Shown here piece after piece: positions 51,854-61,554 of a stretch of 64,000 bases of DNA. Made by a program: the position numbers and the translations under genes. This DNA comes from Enhygromyxa salina (GTDB lineage Bacteria > Myxococcota_A > Polyangia > Nannocystales > Nannocystaceae). Numbering within the stretch: position 1 is the first letter of the stretch; each line of letters starts with the position of its first letter. The stretch lies in NCBI RefSeq assembly GCF_000737335.2, contig NZ_JMCC02000043.1, positions 1 to 64,000 on the forward strand. The letters are read 5' to 3'. The notes beneath the pieces were generated by a model. That model did no database searches and was not told the DNA's origin. It saw only the letters and a program-made list of their open reading frames with translations.

Positions 51854-53188
51854 TCACTCGGACACCCAGAGTGCGACCTGCCGGTAGCGACAGCCTGGAG
51901 CGCCGGCCTGTCGCACGTCGCATTCGCGTCCCTCGAGCGCGCTGACAACCGTTGCGATCGTGTGCCAGCGAACCGTGGGCCCAGACATGACTGCCACGAC
52001 CGATCGCATGGTCGGTCCCGAAGCGGCGGCAAAGAACGGGTCGAGCCGATCTGCCAGCGTCGCCTCGGGGGCGAGGTCGACCTGGGTGTGCGCCCCGGCG
52101 ATCTGAACTTCGATTGTCTCCTCGTTCACGATCACCCTATCGGCTAAGCGGTCACGCGCGCGGCCTTTGAGCTGTTCACGAGCCGAGAGCTCGTCCGCCC
52201 GAACGGGCAATTTGACCACACATGCATCAACGGAGCTCTCGCAGTTGGGGGCCCGCGAGCTCACCATGATCGGCAGGCTCACGAGCTGGGCAAACTCGGG
52301 GCCGTGATAGTGACTGACGACCACGAAGTCGACGGGCACGAAGCTGGAACAGTCGCCGTGATCGCAGTTGGAGGTGGGGATGGCGTCGACGAAGCCGCGC
52401 AGCTGCCCAATGCCGAGGTCCGAAGCGACGAACATCTGGACGACCCCCACCTTCGGGGGCTCTATCCTGGACGGCGGTGGCCCGTTCGAGACCGTGGGCG
52501 CTTGCCAGTCCCCGTGCACGGGCAGCCACGGGCTTGGCTCGGGCCGCCAAGCGCCGATTGACCACCCTTCGGTCGCGACGTGTACGTGCGTTGGCGCGTA
52601 GTAAAGGCTGTGGAATTCGAGGTCCGCGCCCCTCGCCGAGATCCGGGCGAGTTCGACTTGTGGCCAAGCGTTCGCAGCCCGGCCGAGGTGCGCGTAGGCA
52701 GCCCAGGCGATCGTCTTGCTATCTCGCGGCGAGAGCTTCGAGGCCCGCAACAGCAGGTCGACCCCAATCGCAACGGTCCCAAGCTGATTGCGGGTGAAGC
52801 TGCGCGCGACGTCTTCGCTCCACCCGAGGTCACGAACGAGCGCGGCAAACCCAGGATTGTACGTGTCCCTGGCGACCTGACGCTCATCGGCTGACAACTC
52901 CCAAAATATGGTCGCTCGTTCGCGGGCGGGGCTGACGTACTCGCCACCGAATTGAGAGACGGGCAAACTCAGGCGATACGGAACGAGAACGCAGCTCGAA
53001 TACAACGATTCGAGCGCCAGCCGCTCGCTGTCTCCCGCGCGCTCGGGTGGAAGCGAGCGCAGCTCGGCGGCGGCACGCTCGAGTTGCGCTTGCGAGCAGG
53101 GGCCGATGGTCTCGTCCACAGGGGGCTCACTGTGGCAAGCGGTGACCATGGCGAGCGCGCCGAGGGTGTGGGTCGTGAACCGCTTCAT
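51854..53188 (-). CDS. Hypothetical lipoprotein
   Basis: The product is 444 residues with lipobox MVTAC (Cys18). The N-terminal half is helical and charged (TIGPCSQAQLERAAAELRSL); the middle has a Pro-rich strand section; the last about 130 residues (ARDRLADRVIVNEETIEVQI ... SVVAVMSGPTVRWHTIATVV) faintly resemble an ExbD/TolR-like periplasmic domain, tentatively. Four or more cysteines lie near the C-terminus. Function is unknown. It is downstream of the class V aminotransferase gene on the same strand with only 23 nt between, so they may be co-transcribed. It is convergent with the low-GC DUF4157 gene, 7 nt between stops. Confidence 0.7.
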   Translation of the reverse strand: MKRFTTHTLGALAMVTACHSEPPVDETIGPCSQAQLERAAAELRSLPPERAGDSERLALESLYSSCVLVPYRLSLPVSQFGGEYVSPARERATIFWELSADERQVARDTYNPGFAALVRDLGWSEDVARSFTRNQLGTVAIGVDLLLRASKLSPRDSKTIAWAAYAHLGRAANAWPQVELARISARGADLEFHSLYYAPTHVHVATEGWSIGAWRPEPSPWLPVHGDWQAPTVSNGPPPSRIEPPKVGVVQMFVASDLGIGQLRGFVDAIPTSNCDHGDCSSFVPVDFVVVSHYHGPEFAQLVSLPIMVSSRAPNCESSVDACVVKLPVRADELSAREQLKGRARDRLADRVIVNEETIEVQIAGAHTQVDLAPEATLADRLDPFFAAASGPTMRSVVAVMSGPTVRWHTIATVVSALEGRECDVRQAGAPGCRYRQVALWVSE

Positions 53189-53211
53189 GGCTGGCTCTGG
53201 GTGGGCGGACC

Positions 53212-54918
53212 TCAGACCAATCGCTCACCGGGCAGCGGAAACCAGCGCAGATGCTCGAAGTCCTTGGTCGGGGCGACGACGGGCTCGCGCAGGCCTGACT
53301 GCGCGCTAGCGAAGATTTGCCGCGCAGCCTCGAGGTAGCCCGGGAGCTGATCTTCGTCCGCGTAGACCCGGTGCGGCCGGTGCGACATGCCCTCGGGCCC
53401 ATAGCTGATGTCGCGCAGGCTCAGCGGCTCGGCGCCGCTGCCCTTGCGGTGCTTCCACAGCCCCGTCTTCGCGCAAAAGTCATACTCGTCGAGCAGCTTC
53501 CAGCCTTCGCGGGCGACGATGTGCACGGCCTCGAGCATGAACTCGAACACGGCCTCGGAGATGAAGTAGTTGAAGTTGACGCGGACCCAGCCGGGCTTGA
53601 TGCCCTCGCAGCCCCGGCCGATCTCGCGCTCGAACTCGTGCGAGGTCTCGAGATCGATCCCGAGCAGCCGGTGCCCGTAGGGGCCCGCGCACGAGCAGCC
53701 ACCGCGGGACTGGATGCCAAATAGATCGTTGAGCAGCGCGACCACGAAATTGTGGTGCAGGTACTTATCGTTGTGGCGGACCACGAACGAGACGATCGAG
53801 AGGCGCTGGGCCGTCTTGTTGCCGAGGATCTGGATCGCCGGGTTGCTCGACCACGAGCTGATCGCGCGGTGAATGAACGATTGCTCGCACTCGCGGATCA
53901 CCTCGGCGCCAACCGCCTGCTTGAGCTGAAACACCAAGCCCGCGCGGATCGACTCGACGATCGCCGGGGTCCCGCCTTCTTCGCGGTGCTCGGGGTTGTC
54001 GATGTAGCGGTGCTCGGTTGGGTTGACGTACCAGACCGTGCCGCCGCCGGGCACGGTTGGGATCGTGTTGGCGCACAGCTCCTTGCGCAGCACCAGCAGG
54101 CCCGGCGTCCCGGGGCCGCCGATAAGCTTGTGCGGTGAGATGAAGATCGCGTCTTTGTAGGACAGGTGATCGTCGGGGCCGGGGACACCGGAGGGATCGA
54201 GCGGCTCGAGCGGGCCCATCGAGATCGACACATAGGGGGCCGCGGCCGCGCAGTCCCAGAACGACAGCGCCCCGTGACGGTGCAGCGTGATCGCAATGTT
54301 GCGGGTGTCGCTGACGATCCCGCTGACGTTGGAGGCGGCCGAGAATGAGCCGATCTTGAGGGGCCGATCCGCGTATTGCACCAACGCACGCTCGAGCTCG
54401 GCGAGGTCGATCTGGCCGTGCTCGTCCTCGCGGATCACCACGACCTCGCAGATCGACTCGCGCCACGGCAGCTCGTTGGAGTGGTGCTCGTAGGGGCCAA
54501 TGAACACGACCGGGCGCTCGTCGGCGGGGATGTGCTTGGACAGGCCGTAGCGCTTGTCGAGATCCCGCGGGATCCGGCAGTTGAGGATCCCGATCATGCG
54601 ATCGATCGCGCCGGTCGAGCCCGAGCCGCTGAAGATCACCGCGTGCTCGTTTGTCGCCCCGACCGCGTCGCGGATGATCTGGCGCGCGTCTTCGCGAAAC
54701 CGCGTGGTCTGAAGCCCCGTGCCCGAGCTCTCCGTGTGCGTGTTGGCGTAGAGCGGCAACACGGCGTTGCGGATGAAGTCCTCGATGAAGCTCAGCGAGC
54801 GGCCCGAGGCCGTGTAGTCCGCGTAGGTGACGAGCCGCGGACCGTAGGGCCCGATGACGGCCTCGTTCCCCCCAATCACGGAAGCGCGGACGAGTTCGAT
54901 CAGCGAGGCGTTGGACAT
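53212..54918 (-). CDS. Aminotransferase class V-fold PLP enzyme (cysteine desulfurase-like)
   Basis: The product is 568 residues. PLP lysine lies in SPHKLIGGPGTPG (after FIS), the PLP-phosphate segment is FSGSGSTGAIDRM, and the N-terminal YADYTASGR matches class V. A cysteine loop RGGCSCAGPYGH sits where cysteine desulfurases carry their catalytic Cys. It is longer than SufS/IscS (about 410), with an extra C-terminal region of about 100 residues. Members of this group act on cysteine or selenocysteine, or as other PLP lyases; the substrate is not determined. It is cytoplasmic and codirectional with the lipoprotein gene downstream. Confidence 0.82.
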   Translation of the reverse strand: MSNASLIELVRASVIGGNEAVIGPYGPRLVTYADYTASGRSLSFIEDFIRNAVLPLYANTHTESSGTGLQTTRFREDARQIIRDAVGATNEHAVIFSGSGSTGAIDRMIGILNCRIPRDLDKRYGLSKHIPADERPVVFIGPYEHHSNELPWRESICEVVVIREDEHGQIDLAELERALVQYADRPLKIGSFSAASNVSGIVSDTRNIAITLHRHGALSFWDCAAAAPYVSISMGPLEPLDPSGVPGPDDHLSYKDAIFISPHKLIGGPGTPGLLVLRKELCANTIPTVPGGGTVWYVNPTEHRYIDNPEHREEGGTPAIVESIRAGLVFQLKQAVGAEVIRECEQSFIHRAISSWSSNPAIQILGNKTAQRLSIVSFVVRHNDKYLHHNFVVALLNDLFGIQSRGGCSCAGPYGHRLLGIDLETSHEFEREIGRGCEGIKPGWVRVNFNYFISEAVFEFMLEAVHIVAREGWKLLDEYDFCAKTGLWKHRKGSGAEPLSLRDISYGPEGMSHRPHRVYADEDQLPGYLEAARQIFASAQSGLREPVVAPTKDFEHLRWFPLPGERLV

Positions 54919-54975
54919 CGGTGACGCGAAGTCTATCCGATGCCCACGCCCGCCTCTAGCAGCGGCTCGGAGCCG

Positions 54976-55692
54976 TCAGCCGGGCAGCCAGCCGACGTAG
55001 ACGTCCTCGACGATCCACGAGTCGACGACGACTGGCTCGAGCCCCTGCGCCTCGAAGGTGACGTTGGTCAGCTCGAGGGTGGCGTCGGCCGGCATCTCCC
55101 ACGGCTGGGGCATGCCCGTGGGCTCGACGGTGAGCGTGACCGTGCCGCTGACCGCCGTCCACTCGTGAGTGATCTGCGGGCCTTCGCCGGTGTCGTTGCA
55201 GCCGTCGTCGAGCAGGGTGCCGATCGCGGCGCGCAGATCCACATCCGGGCTGGGGAGCTGACTCTCGCGGATCTGGGTCTCGCCGAGATCGTGGGCGGTC
55301 GCGGCGATCTCTGCCCCGTTGAACAGGATGCCGACGGTGCCGTCCTCGTTGGTCGCGCCGATGTACACGTCACCGCAGCCGCCAACCTTGGTCAACGAGG
55401 CCGGGAAGTCGGCGGGTAGGCTGGCGTCGCCGTCGCCGTCGCCGTCCCCGGTATCGCCGTCGCCGTCCCCGGTATCGCCGTCGCCGTCGCCCGAGTCGCC
55501 ATCGCCGTCGCCCGAGTCGCCGTCGCCGTCGCCCGAGTCGCCATCGCCGTCGCCATCGCCATCGCCATCGCCATCGCCAGTTTCGTCGTTGGCCGCGTCG
55601 TCACCTCCACCGACGACAACGCAGCCAAACACGCTCGGTGCGCCCAACAACAACACGCACGCCAGGCCAAGATCAGAGTAGTTCGTTCGCAT
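54976..55692 (-). CDS. (GD)n lipoprotein
   Basis: The product is 238 residues from the ATG at 55692, which gives signal peptide and lipobox SVFGC (Cys24); a GTG at 55719 would add nine residues. A (Gly-Asp)n spacer with Ser/Thr breaks covers about residues 35-88. The C-terminal domain of about 145 residues (GGCGDVYIGATNEDGTVGIL ... EAQGLEPVVVDSWIVEDVYV) is beta-rich and has no recognised family. It is predicted to be at the surface. It lies downstream of the GT-C-like gene on the same strand (33 nt). Confidence 0.75.
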   Translation of the reverse strand: MRTNYSDLGLACVLLLGAPSVFGCVVVGGGDDAANDETGDGDGDGDGDGDGDSGDGDGDSGDGDGDSGDGDGDTGDGDGDTGDGDGDGDASLPADFPASLTKVGGCGDVYIGATNEDGTVGILFNGAEIAATAHDLGETQIRESQLPSPDVDLRAAIGTLLDDGCNDTGEGPQITHEWTAVSGTVTLTVEPTGMPQPWEMPADATLELTNVTFEAQGLEPVVVDSWIVEDVYVGWLPG

Positions 55693-55725
55693 CCGGCGAG
55701 GATAGCAGACCCTCTTCACGCGGGC

Positions 55726-57807
55726 TCACTTTGGACCGCGGCCGCCCACGTCGTCGGCGGTGAACAGGACGTCGCGATTGCCGACCCGACTACCGAGATA
55801 GGGCAGCCTCGGCCGCGGGACGGTCTTCGACCCTTCGATCGGCGGGATGTCCCACTGCATCAGGCCGTTCCGCGTCGAGATCAGGAACAAGAACGAGGGA
55901 TCATCGAGCGAGCGCGAGAAGCTGAACCGCAGCCGGGTCGGGTTGCCCCCGTCGTCTGCGAGCACCTCGATCTTCACGCTTGGGTAGTCGAAGGTCGAGC
56001 CCGTGGGCAGCAGGCGATCCGAGCGACGAAAGAACAGCTCACCCGCGGTCTGTAGCCAGGCGCCGCGGATCGCCGCGAGCTCGAGCACCTTGTCGCTGGG
56101 TCGAAACACCCAGATCGGGTGATCCCCGCCAAGCGCGAGCGAGCGCCAGCTGTTGGGCACTGGCATGCCGTTGACGTGGAGCACGAAGGGGCCATACATG
56201 GCGACTGACTGGCTGGGGCCGTTCATCACGATCACGTCGCGCCCGGCGAGCTCTTGGTCGAGCAGGTCGCCCTCGGTGAACGCGGCGACGTTGGAGGCCT
56301 GCATGCCGTCGAGGTGGATCAAGTAGCGTCGCGTCCACTTCAGATCCTCGACGGTGTGCAGCCACAGCATGGCCGCGGCGAACGGGACCAACGCGACGCC
56401 AAGCACGCGTTGCACGAGTAAGCTCTTTTCTGCTCGGGCGAGGGCTTCTCGCCCGCTCGCGGACGCTTTCGTGGACTGGTTCGCCGAGGGCAGCGAACTC
56501 TCCGGCCGGCCACGCCCAAGCAGCAGCCGCCCGCAGCCAAACACGATCAGCGAGATCGCCACGCACGCGCCCAGCTGCGCGACGACCAGCAGCCGCGAGT
56601 GCGCGGGCGCGACCGAGACCGGCAGCAGCCCCAGCGCGGCGCCAAGCAGCGCGGCGCGCAGAGTTCGGCGCTCGTCGTCGTGCAGCCCAAACCGCGCGAG
56701 CGCCAACGCGGCCGCCGCCAACGCGACCCCGATCCGCCCGAAGGTCGCGTGAGCCTGGTGGAATTGCGCGGGCGTGTCGCTGGGCCACAGCTCGTTCCAC
56801 CACTGCGCAGCGGGGTGCCGGAACACCTCGATCGTGGACGCAGGCACGGCCCACAGCGCCCCCGTCGCGAGCTTGGGCAGGCGCAGCTGGGCCCACTCGA
56901 ACCATGCGCGGGGGGAGTTGATCGGATCCGCGTAGACGTCGGCGCCAATGGTCCCGTAGCCAAGCAGCTGGTGACACGCGAGATAGCCGAGCACGGGGAT
57001 CGTCGCGGGCACCAGCGCGCGCGCCGAGCTGCGCAGGCGCTGCAGCTTGGTTGGGCCTGACGGCCGCTCGGACACCCCGTCGCGCGGGCCCGCGAACAGC
57101 TCCCACGCGAACACGTACACGACCACCCCAAGCCCGTACTCGCCGGCCGCGAGGCACAGGGTCATCAGCACCAGCTCGACGACCGGGCCATGGCGACGCA
57201 GCCACGTCGGGGTGTCCGGGTCCGGCTGACGCCACTCGATGTGAGCCCAGATCGCCGCGAACCCAAACACCGCGCAGATCAACACGCAGCGGTTCGCCAG
57301 CCAGCCAAGCGGCGAGTCGAACGCGGCCTCGCAGGCATACAGCACGACCGCCAGCGCGGCCGGCCAGCGCGGCAGCATCCGCCGCGCGCACAGGCCAAAC
57401 GCGAAGATCGAAGCCGCGAACCACAGCAGCGAGTGCACGTGCCACAGCCGGACCGAGCGGGGGGCGATCACGTGATCCAGCCACAGCAGCAAGCTCGACA
57501 GCGGCCGCAAGACCGCGCCGTGAAAGTTGGCCTCGACGAACCACGGCAGCGTGCCCTGCTCGACGTGCGGCGTGACGCTGGCGCCGCTGCGGGCGAACGC
57601 GTACAGATCAAAGGGGACGTAGTGCGCCCCCGGGTACAGGCCGGCGATCATCGCGTCCTGCATGTAGTCGTCGCTCAGCGGGCCGATCTGGACGGCCGGC
57701 CAGCGCACGGCGACGGCCGCGATCGCAAGCACGAACAGCGCGATCAGCCAGCGGACGCGCTCGTCGCGAGCGAAGGGCTCGCGCGCGAGCGGGTGAGCGG
57801 ACGGCAT
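55726..57807 (-). CDS. Polytopic membrane protein, GT-C glycosyltransferase-like
   Basis: The product is 693 residues with about a dozen hydrophobic segments. The first extracytoplasmic loop contains IGPLSDDYMQD, an acidic pair positioned as in GT-C enzymes. The C-terminal about 200 residues are soluble and beta-rich. It may transfer sugars from polyprenyl-phosphate donors, but no specific family is certain. A hydrophilic 25-residue segment (about 435-460, SSLPSANQSTKASASGREAL...) interrupts the membrane region and is encoded by the dispersed repeat at 56431-56503. The segment is in frame, so the protein tolerates it. It is upstream of a (GD)n lipoprotein gene. Confidence 0.72.
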   Translation of the reverse strand: MPSAHPLAREPFARDERVRWLIALFVLAIAAVAVRWPAVQIGPLSDDYMQDAMIAGLYPGAHYVPFDLYAFARSGASVTPHVEQGTLPWFVEANFHGAVLRPLSSLLLWLDHVIAPRSVRLWHVHSLLWFAASIFAFGLCARRMLPRWPAALAVVLYACEAAFDSPLGWLANRCVLICAVFGFAAIWAHIEWRQPDPDTPTWLRRHGPVVELVLMTLCLAAGEYGLGVVVYVFAWELFAGPRDGVSERPSGPTKLQRLRSSARALVPATIPVLGYLACHQLLGYGTIGADVYADPINSPRAWFEWAQLRLPKLATGALWAVPASTIEVFRHPAAQWWNELWPSDTPAQFHQAHATFGRIGVALAAAALALARFGLHDDERRTLRAALLGAALGLLPVSVAPAHSRLLVVAQLGACVAISLIVFGCGRLLLGRGRPESSLPSANQSTKASASGREALARAEKSLLVQRVLGVALVPFAAAMLWLHTVEDLKWTRRYLIHLDGMQASNVAAFTEGDLLDQELAGRDVIVMNGPSQSVAMYGPFVLHVNGMPVPNSWRSLALGGDHPIWVFRPSDKVLELAAIRGAWLQTAGELFFRRSDRLLPTGSTFDYPSVKIEVLADDGGNPTRLRFSFSRSLDDPSFLFLISTRNGLMQWDIPPIEGSKTVPRPRLPYLGSRVGNRDVLFTADDVGGRGPK
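56431..56503. repeat. Dispersed hairpin repeat, copy 3 of 3 (inside a gene)
   Basis: CGGGCGAG and CTCGCCCG (56435-56442, 56448-56455) form a hairpin, followed by the ACTGGTTCGCCGAGGGCAGC GAACT end. It matches copies at 112-210 and 12801-12871. The element has no stop codon in the frame of the surrounding minus-strand membrane-protein gene. Confidence 0.7.
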
Positions 57808-57860
57808 CGCTGCAGAGTCTACAGCTGGCGACGGCGAGCGTCGCCCTTGCCCTTGCCTGG

Positions 57861-57930
57861 CTGCTCATTCGGGGCTCGCGGCGAGCCGCTCGCGGTCGCG
57901 GGGTTGGCGAGGGTCGCCGCGAATGAGCAG
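57861..57930. other. Intergenic inverted repeat CTGCTCATTCG
   Basis: CTGCTCATTCG (57861-57871) and CGAATGAGCAG (57920-57930) form an 11-bp stem enclosing about 48 nt of GC-rich sequence with an inner GGCTCGC/GCGAGCC stem. It lies in the 178-bp gap between the stop of the lipoprotein at 57986 and the start of the GT-C-like gene, possibly a terminator or promoter-region structure. No gene is seen in this gap. Confidence 0.4.
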
Positions 57931-57985
57931 CCGACGAAGCGACCGCCGGGTTCGCGCGCGTGAGGATGGTCCGTGAAGCCGTGGC

Positions 57986-59446
57986 TCAGAAGCTCGCCGG
58001 CAGGTCCCAAGTCGAGAGCGGCATGTTGCCAATCACTAACTTCGCCGGCACCCACCACAGCTTGCCATCGGGGCTCACCGTCACGCGCCCAAGCGCCGGC
58101 ATCACGCCAAAGTCGGTCACCTCCGCGCTAAACGGATCAACCGCGACAATCGACAGATCCGACAACGACGCATACACCAACCCCGAGAAGCTATCGTGGC
58201 TCAAGGTCGTCACCCCAACCTCGAAGTCCATCACCGGTGTCGCCTCATTCAGCGCGGTGTTGAATCGCAACAATTCACCGGTGTCGAGGGCGATCAACAA
58301 ATGCACCGAGGTGAGCGGGGCGGCGGCGGTGACCCGTGAGTCGAACATGGTCAAGAACTCTTGGGTCTGCATGTCCAGGTCCGCGGTGTCGAAATTGCCG
58401 TTGGCCTGCGAGTTGCCAACATACAAGCGAAGATCGTCACCCCAGGTCAGCCCCATGGGCCCGGCGTCGCCCGCGTTGTTGCCAAACGGGCCGTTGACGC
58501 CCTGCGTGGGCATGCCGGGCAGCACGATCGGCAGCGGCACCATCGCGCCTTCGATCAGCCGCGCCACCCCCTGCGGCGGGTCGACGAAGCAGCCACAGGT
58601 TGGGCAGCAGGTGTAGGTGATCGCAACCTCGCCGAGCATGTCGCCGCCATCGGTCATCGGCGGACCCGCGGGGCTCTGGATGTCGCCAACTAGCGGCGCG
58701 GCTGGGTACTGCGGGTTGAGGGCCTTGAGCACCTTGACCTCACCCATGTTGAGGTTGGCGACGCCGTCCCACTGGGTCAAGGTCGCGTCGGTGGTCATGC
58801 GGCGCACGTAGTCGGTGCCACTGCGCAGGGTGACCATCCACGCGGTGCAGTCGTCGGCGAACTCGAGGTCGAAGATGTCGGTTGCGAACGGGCCGTTGAG
58901 ATCGGCCTCGCTGGCGGTGTTGCAGGGGATCGGGCGGTCGCACACGCACGCGTCGCCCCAGCACTGGTCACCCTCGCAGGTCACCGTGCTGCACGGCGCG
59001 ACCGGGATGCAGGCGCCTTGATCGTTGCAGACCGAGCCGGGGCCGCAGTCGAAATTTCCACACGCGACCGGCTCACCGGCGAGGCTGCAGGGCGCGTCCG
59101 GGTCCACGCACTCGCCAGAGATCACGTCGCAGACGAGATCTGGCTCGCAGACCTCGGGGTTTGGTTGGCAGCCGCCTTCGTCGCCGTCACCGTCGCCCGT
59201 GCTTGGGTCGCCGTCGCCGTCGCCATCGCCGTCACCGTCACCGTCGCCCGGGTCACCGTCGCCGTCGCCGTCGCCGTCGCCCGTGCTGTTGGTCTCGCCG
59301 CTCTCGCTGGGATCGCCGTCGCCGTCGCCGTCGCCCGTGGTATCGGCGGAGCCCGAGCCCGCGTCAGCCGCCCCGTCGTCGTTGCAGGCGAGCGCGAGGA
59401 GCGAACAAGCGGTCAGGAGCGTGAGGGGCAAGGCAGCGAGGCGCAT
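57986..59446 (-). CDS. (GD)n lipoprotein with Cys-rich module and propeller-like domain
   Basis: The product is 486 residues with lipobox LALAC (Cys21). A (Gly-Asp)n tract with Ser and Thr interruptions covers about residues 34-95. A Cys-rich stretch of about 75 residues follows (CEPDLVCDVISGEC, CGNFDCGPGSVCNDQGAC, CEGDQCWGDACVC), resembling an EGF-like or disulfide module. The C-terminal about 300 residues are strand-rich with segments such as LRLYVGNSQANGNFD and GLVYASLSDLSIVAVDPFSA, suggesting a beta-propeller. Function is unknown; a surface-anchored binding or signalling protein is likely. Confidence 0.78.
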   Translation of the reverse strand: MRLAALPLTLLTACSLLALACNDDGAADAGSGSADTTGDGDGDGDPSESGETNSTGDGDGDGDGDPGDGDGDGDGDGDGDPSTGDGDGDEGGCQPNPEVCEPDLVCDVISGECVDPDAPCSLAGEPVACGNFDCGPGSVCNDQGACIPVAPCSTVTCEGDQCWGDACVCDRPIPCNTASEADLNGPFATDIFDLEFADDCTAWMVTLRSGTDYVRRMTTDATLTQWDGVANLNMGEVKVLKALNPQYPAAPLVGDIQSPAGPPMTDGGDMLGEVAITYTCCPTCGCFVDPPQGVARLIEGAMVPLPIVLPGMPTQGVNGPFGNNAGDAGPMGLTWGDDLRLYVGNSQANGNFDTADLDMQTQEFLTMFDSRVTAAAPLTSVHLLIALDTGELLRFNTALNEATPVMDFEVGVTTLSHDSFSGLVYASLSDLSIVAVDPFSAEVTDFGVMPALGRVTVSPDGKLWWVPAKLVIGNMPLSTWDLPASF

Positions 59447-59528
59447 CCATGCACCCTACCACCACGCCGCGGGACTGTCCGTCTCGATTTGGTGGCGCCG
59501 CGCTCGAGCCTGCAGCCGCCAAACGAAG

Positions 59529-59559
59529 AGACCGCGCACGGCAGGGCCACGCGCGGTCT
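59529..59559 (-). terminator. Hairpin after the acyl-CoA synthetase gene
   Basis: A perfect 9-bp stem AGACCGCGC/GCGCGGTCT with a 13-nt loop lies 23 nt past the stop at 59582. On the minus strand it is followed by CTTCGTTT, a weak U-rich tail, so it is a plausible intrinsic terminator. Confidence 0.5.
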
Positions 59560-59581
59560 TGCTTGTCAGGAGTTGAGCAGC

Positions 59582-61384
59582 TCAGTGCTTCTCTTCGTAG
59601 AACGCGTCGAACATGTGCCCGTACTTGCTGCTGACGACCTTGCGCTTGACCGACAGCTTCGCGGTCAATTCACCGGTCTCGATCGAGAAGTCCTTATCGA
59701 GGATCTCGAACTTCTTGATGGTCTCGTAGCTAGCGAGCTCGCTGTTCGACTCGCTGATCAGCCGCTCGACCTCGACGCGGATCTTTGGGTCTTTGCACAT
59801 TTTCTCGTAGGGGCCCGCGATCCCGCTTTGCTGGGCGAATGCGTCGATCTGCTCGGGATCGATGGTGATCAGCGCCGAGATGAATTTGCGACGATCCCCA
59901 TGCACCACACATTGCGAGATGAGCTTGTGGGTCTTGACCAGATTCTCGATTCGCGTGGGCGCGATGTTCTTGCCGCCAGCGGTGATGATCAGGTCTTTCT
60001 TGCGATCCGTGATCCGCACCGCGTTGGTCTTCGGGTCGATCTCGCCAATGTCGCCCGTGTGCAGCCAGCCGTCTTCGTCAAGGGTCTCGGCCGTGGCCTC
60101 GGGGTTGCGCCAGTACTCGCGCATCACGCCTGGGCCCTTGATCAGGATCTCGCCGTCGCTGGCGATCTTGATTGTGGTGCCGGGCAGCGCCGCGCCAACG
60201 GTGCCGATCTGGTTTTGGTGGGGCAGGTTGATCGTGGTCGCGGCCGAGCTCTCGGTCATGCCGTAGCCCTCGATCACGACGATCCCTGCGTCGCGGAAGA
60301 ACCACGCGATCTTCTTGGACAGCGGCGCCCCGCCCGAGATCATCACCCGCATCCGCCCGCCAAGGATCTGCAGCACGCCCTCGCCGACCTTGGCGAACAC
60401 GGCCTTCTTGAGCGCGCCAAACATCGCGCTCTCGACCAGCCCGAGCCGGTCGCCCCGCTCCTCGCACTCGCCGTTCTTGACCGACAGCTCCATGGCCTTG
60501 ACGAACAGCGTGCGCTTGAGGCCCTCGGCCGAGGTGCCCTTCTCGACGACCGCGGCGTAGAATTTTTCGAACACCCGTGGAACGCCGGCCATCAAGGTGG
60601 GGCGGACCTCACCAAGGTTGGGCTTGATCGTGTTCATGCTCTCTGCGAAGGCCAGCACGTGGCCGGTGCCCAGCCAGCCAACCTCGAGCACCTTGGCGAA
60701 CACGTGCGCCATCGGCAGGAACAACAGCTGGATGTCGTCTTGGCGGATCACGTCGGCCTCGGCGGTGACCTTGGCCTCGTAGAGCATGTTGCCGTGGGTC
60801 AGCACGACGCCCTTGGGCCGCCCGGTGGTGCCAGAGGTGTAGATGATCGTCACCAGCGAGTCGGGGCCCAGCGTCGCGCCGCGCTCCTCGAGCTGGGCAT
60901 CGGTGACCGACTCGCCCGCCGCCAAGAATGCCTCCATGGTCACGACCCAGTCATCGTCGACCCGCTTGTCGCCGCGCCACTGCACAACCTTGATCACCTC
61001 GCCAAGCTCGTCGCGCTTCTCGATGAACTTGTCGACCTGGTCCGCGTTCTCCGCGAACACCAAGCGCGCGCCGCTGTGGTCGGTGACGTACTGGCACTCG
61101 TCCGGCAGGTTCGACGGGTAGATGGGGACCGTCACCGCCCCCGCGGCCAGGATCCCGAGGTCGGTCGTGATCCACTCGTAGGCGGTCCCGCCGATCACGT
61201 TGACGCGATCGCCCGCGTTGACACCCGCGGCGATCAACGCCTTGCCGACCTTCTGCGCGTCTTCCCAGACCTTGGCCCAGGTCACCGGCCCATACTTACC
61301 GTCGGCCTTGACCAGGCAAGCCGTGTCGGTGCCGCGGTTTTGGGCGTGGTCGTGGAGGAGGTCGAGGATCGAGTTCTTGGCCAT
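59582..61384 (-). CDS. Long-chain acyl-CoA synthetase (AMP-forming)
   Basis: The product is 600 residues from the ATG at 61384, the first codon giving a normal N-terminus (MAKNSILDLLHDHAQNRG). The AMP-binding P-loop TIIYTSGTTGRPKGV lies at about 180-194, the adenine-binding EGYGMTE at about 375, and the C-terminal GDIGEID and ITAGGKNIAPTRIE (catalytic Lys) blocks are present. It activates a fatty acid to acyl-CoA with ATP via an acyl-adenylate, as in FadD. Length matches the FadD15/long-chain ACSL branch. It is a soluble or peripheral membrane protein, feeding beta-oxidation or lipid synthesis. Confidence 0.92.
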   Translation of the reverse strand: MAKNSILDLLHDHAQNRGTDTACLVKADGKYGPVTWAKVWEDAQKVGKALIAAGVNAGDRVNVIGGTAYEWITTDLGILAAGAVTVPIYPSNLPDECQYVTDHSGARLVFAENADQVDKFIEKRDELGEVIKVVQWRGDKRVDDDWVVTMEAFLAAGESVTDAQLEERGATLGPDSLVTIIYTSGTTGRPKGVVLTHGNMLYEAKVTAEADVIRQDDIQLLFLPMAHVFAKVLEVGWLGTGHVLAFAESMNTIKPNLGEVRPTLMAGVPRVFEKFYAAVVEKGTSAEGLKRTLFVKAMELSVKNGECEERGDRLGLVESAMFGALKKAVFAKVGEGVLQILGGRMRVMISGGAPLSKKIAWFFRDAGIVVIEGYGMTESSAATTINLPHQNQIGTVGAALPGTTIKIASDGEILIKGPGVMREYWRNPEATAETLDEDGWLHTGDIGEIDPKTNAVRITDRKKDLIITAGGKNIAPTRIENLVKTHKLISQCVVHGDRRKFISALITIDPEQIDAFAQQSGIAGPYEKMCKDPKIRVEVERLISESNSELASYETIKKFEILDKDFSIETGELTAKLSVKRKVVSSKYGHMFDAFYEEKH

Positions 61385-61519
61385 GGTGTGTAGTTCTCTT
61401 GGGGCGGTGCGCGAAGTTGCGCCGAACACAGTCAACCGTGATTTAGCGAGTTATGCGGGCGCGTTCAAGTCGCAGGTGACAACGGTCGCCCGCCTGGCCA
61501 ACGCTGGTCGGCATGGTCA

Positions 61520-61548
61520 TTGCCATGGAATCGTGGCCTGTGTAGATC
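61520..61548 (+). promoter_or_regulatory. Candidate promoter with leaderless start
   Basis: TTGCCA, a 17-nt spacer and TAGATC lie directly upstream of the ATG at 61555. Transcription would begin about at that ATG. The GGAGGT next to the ATG is too close to act as a normal ribosome-binding site. Confidence 0.45.
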
Positions 61549-61554
61549 GGAGGT

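Noticed and set aside
53212..54918. Naming the class V enzyme SufS or IscS
   Set aside because: Length and C-terminal extension differ, and no Suf/Isc partners are adjacent.
59018..61393. Plus-strand frame of about 790 codons opposite the acyl-CoA synthetase
   Set aside because: Antisense shadow; the minus strand has all AMP-binding motifs.
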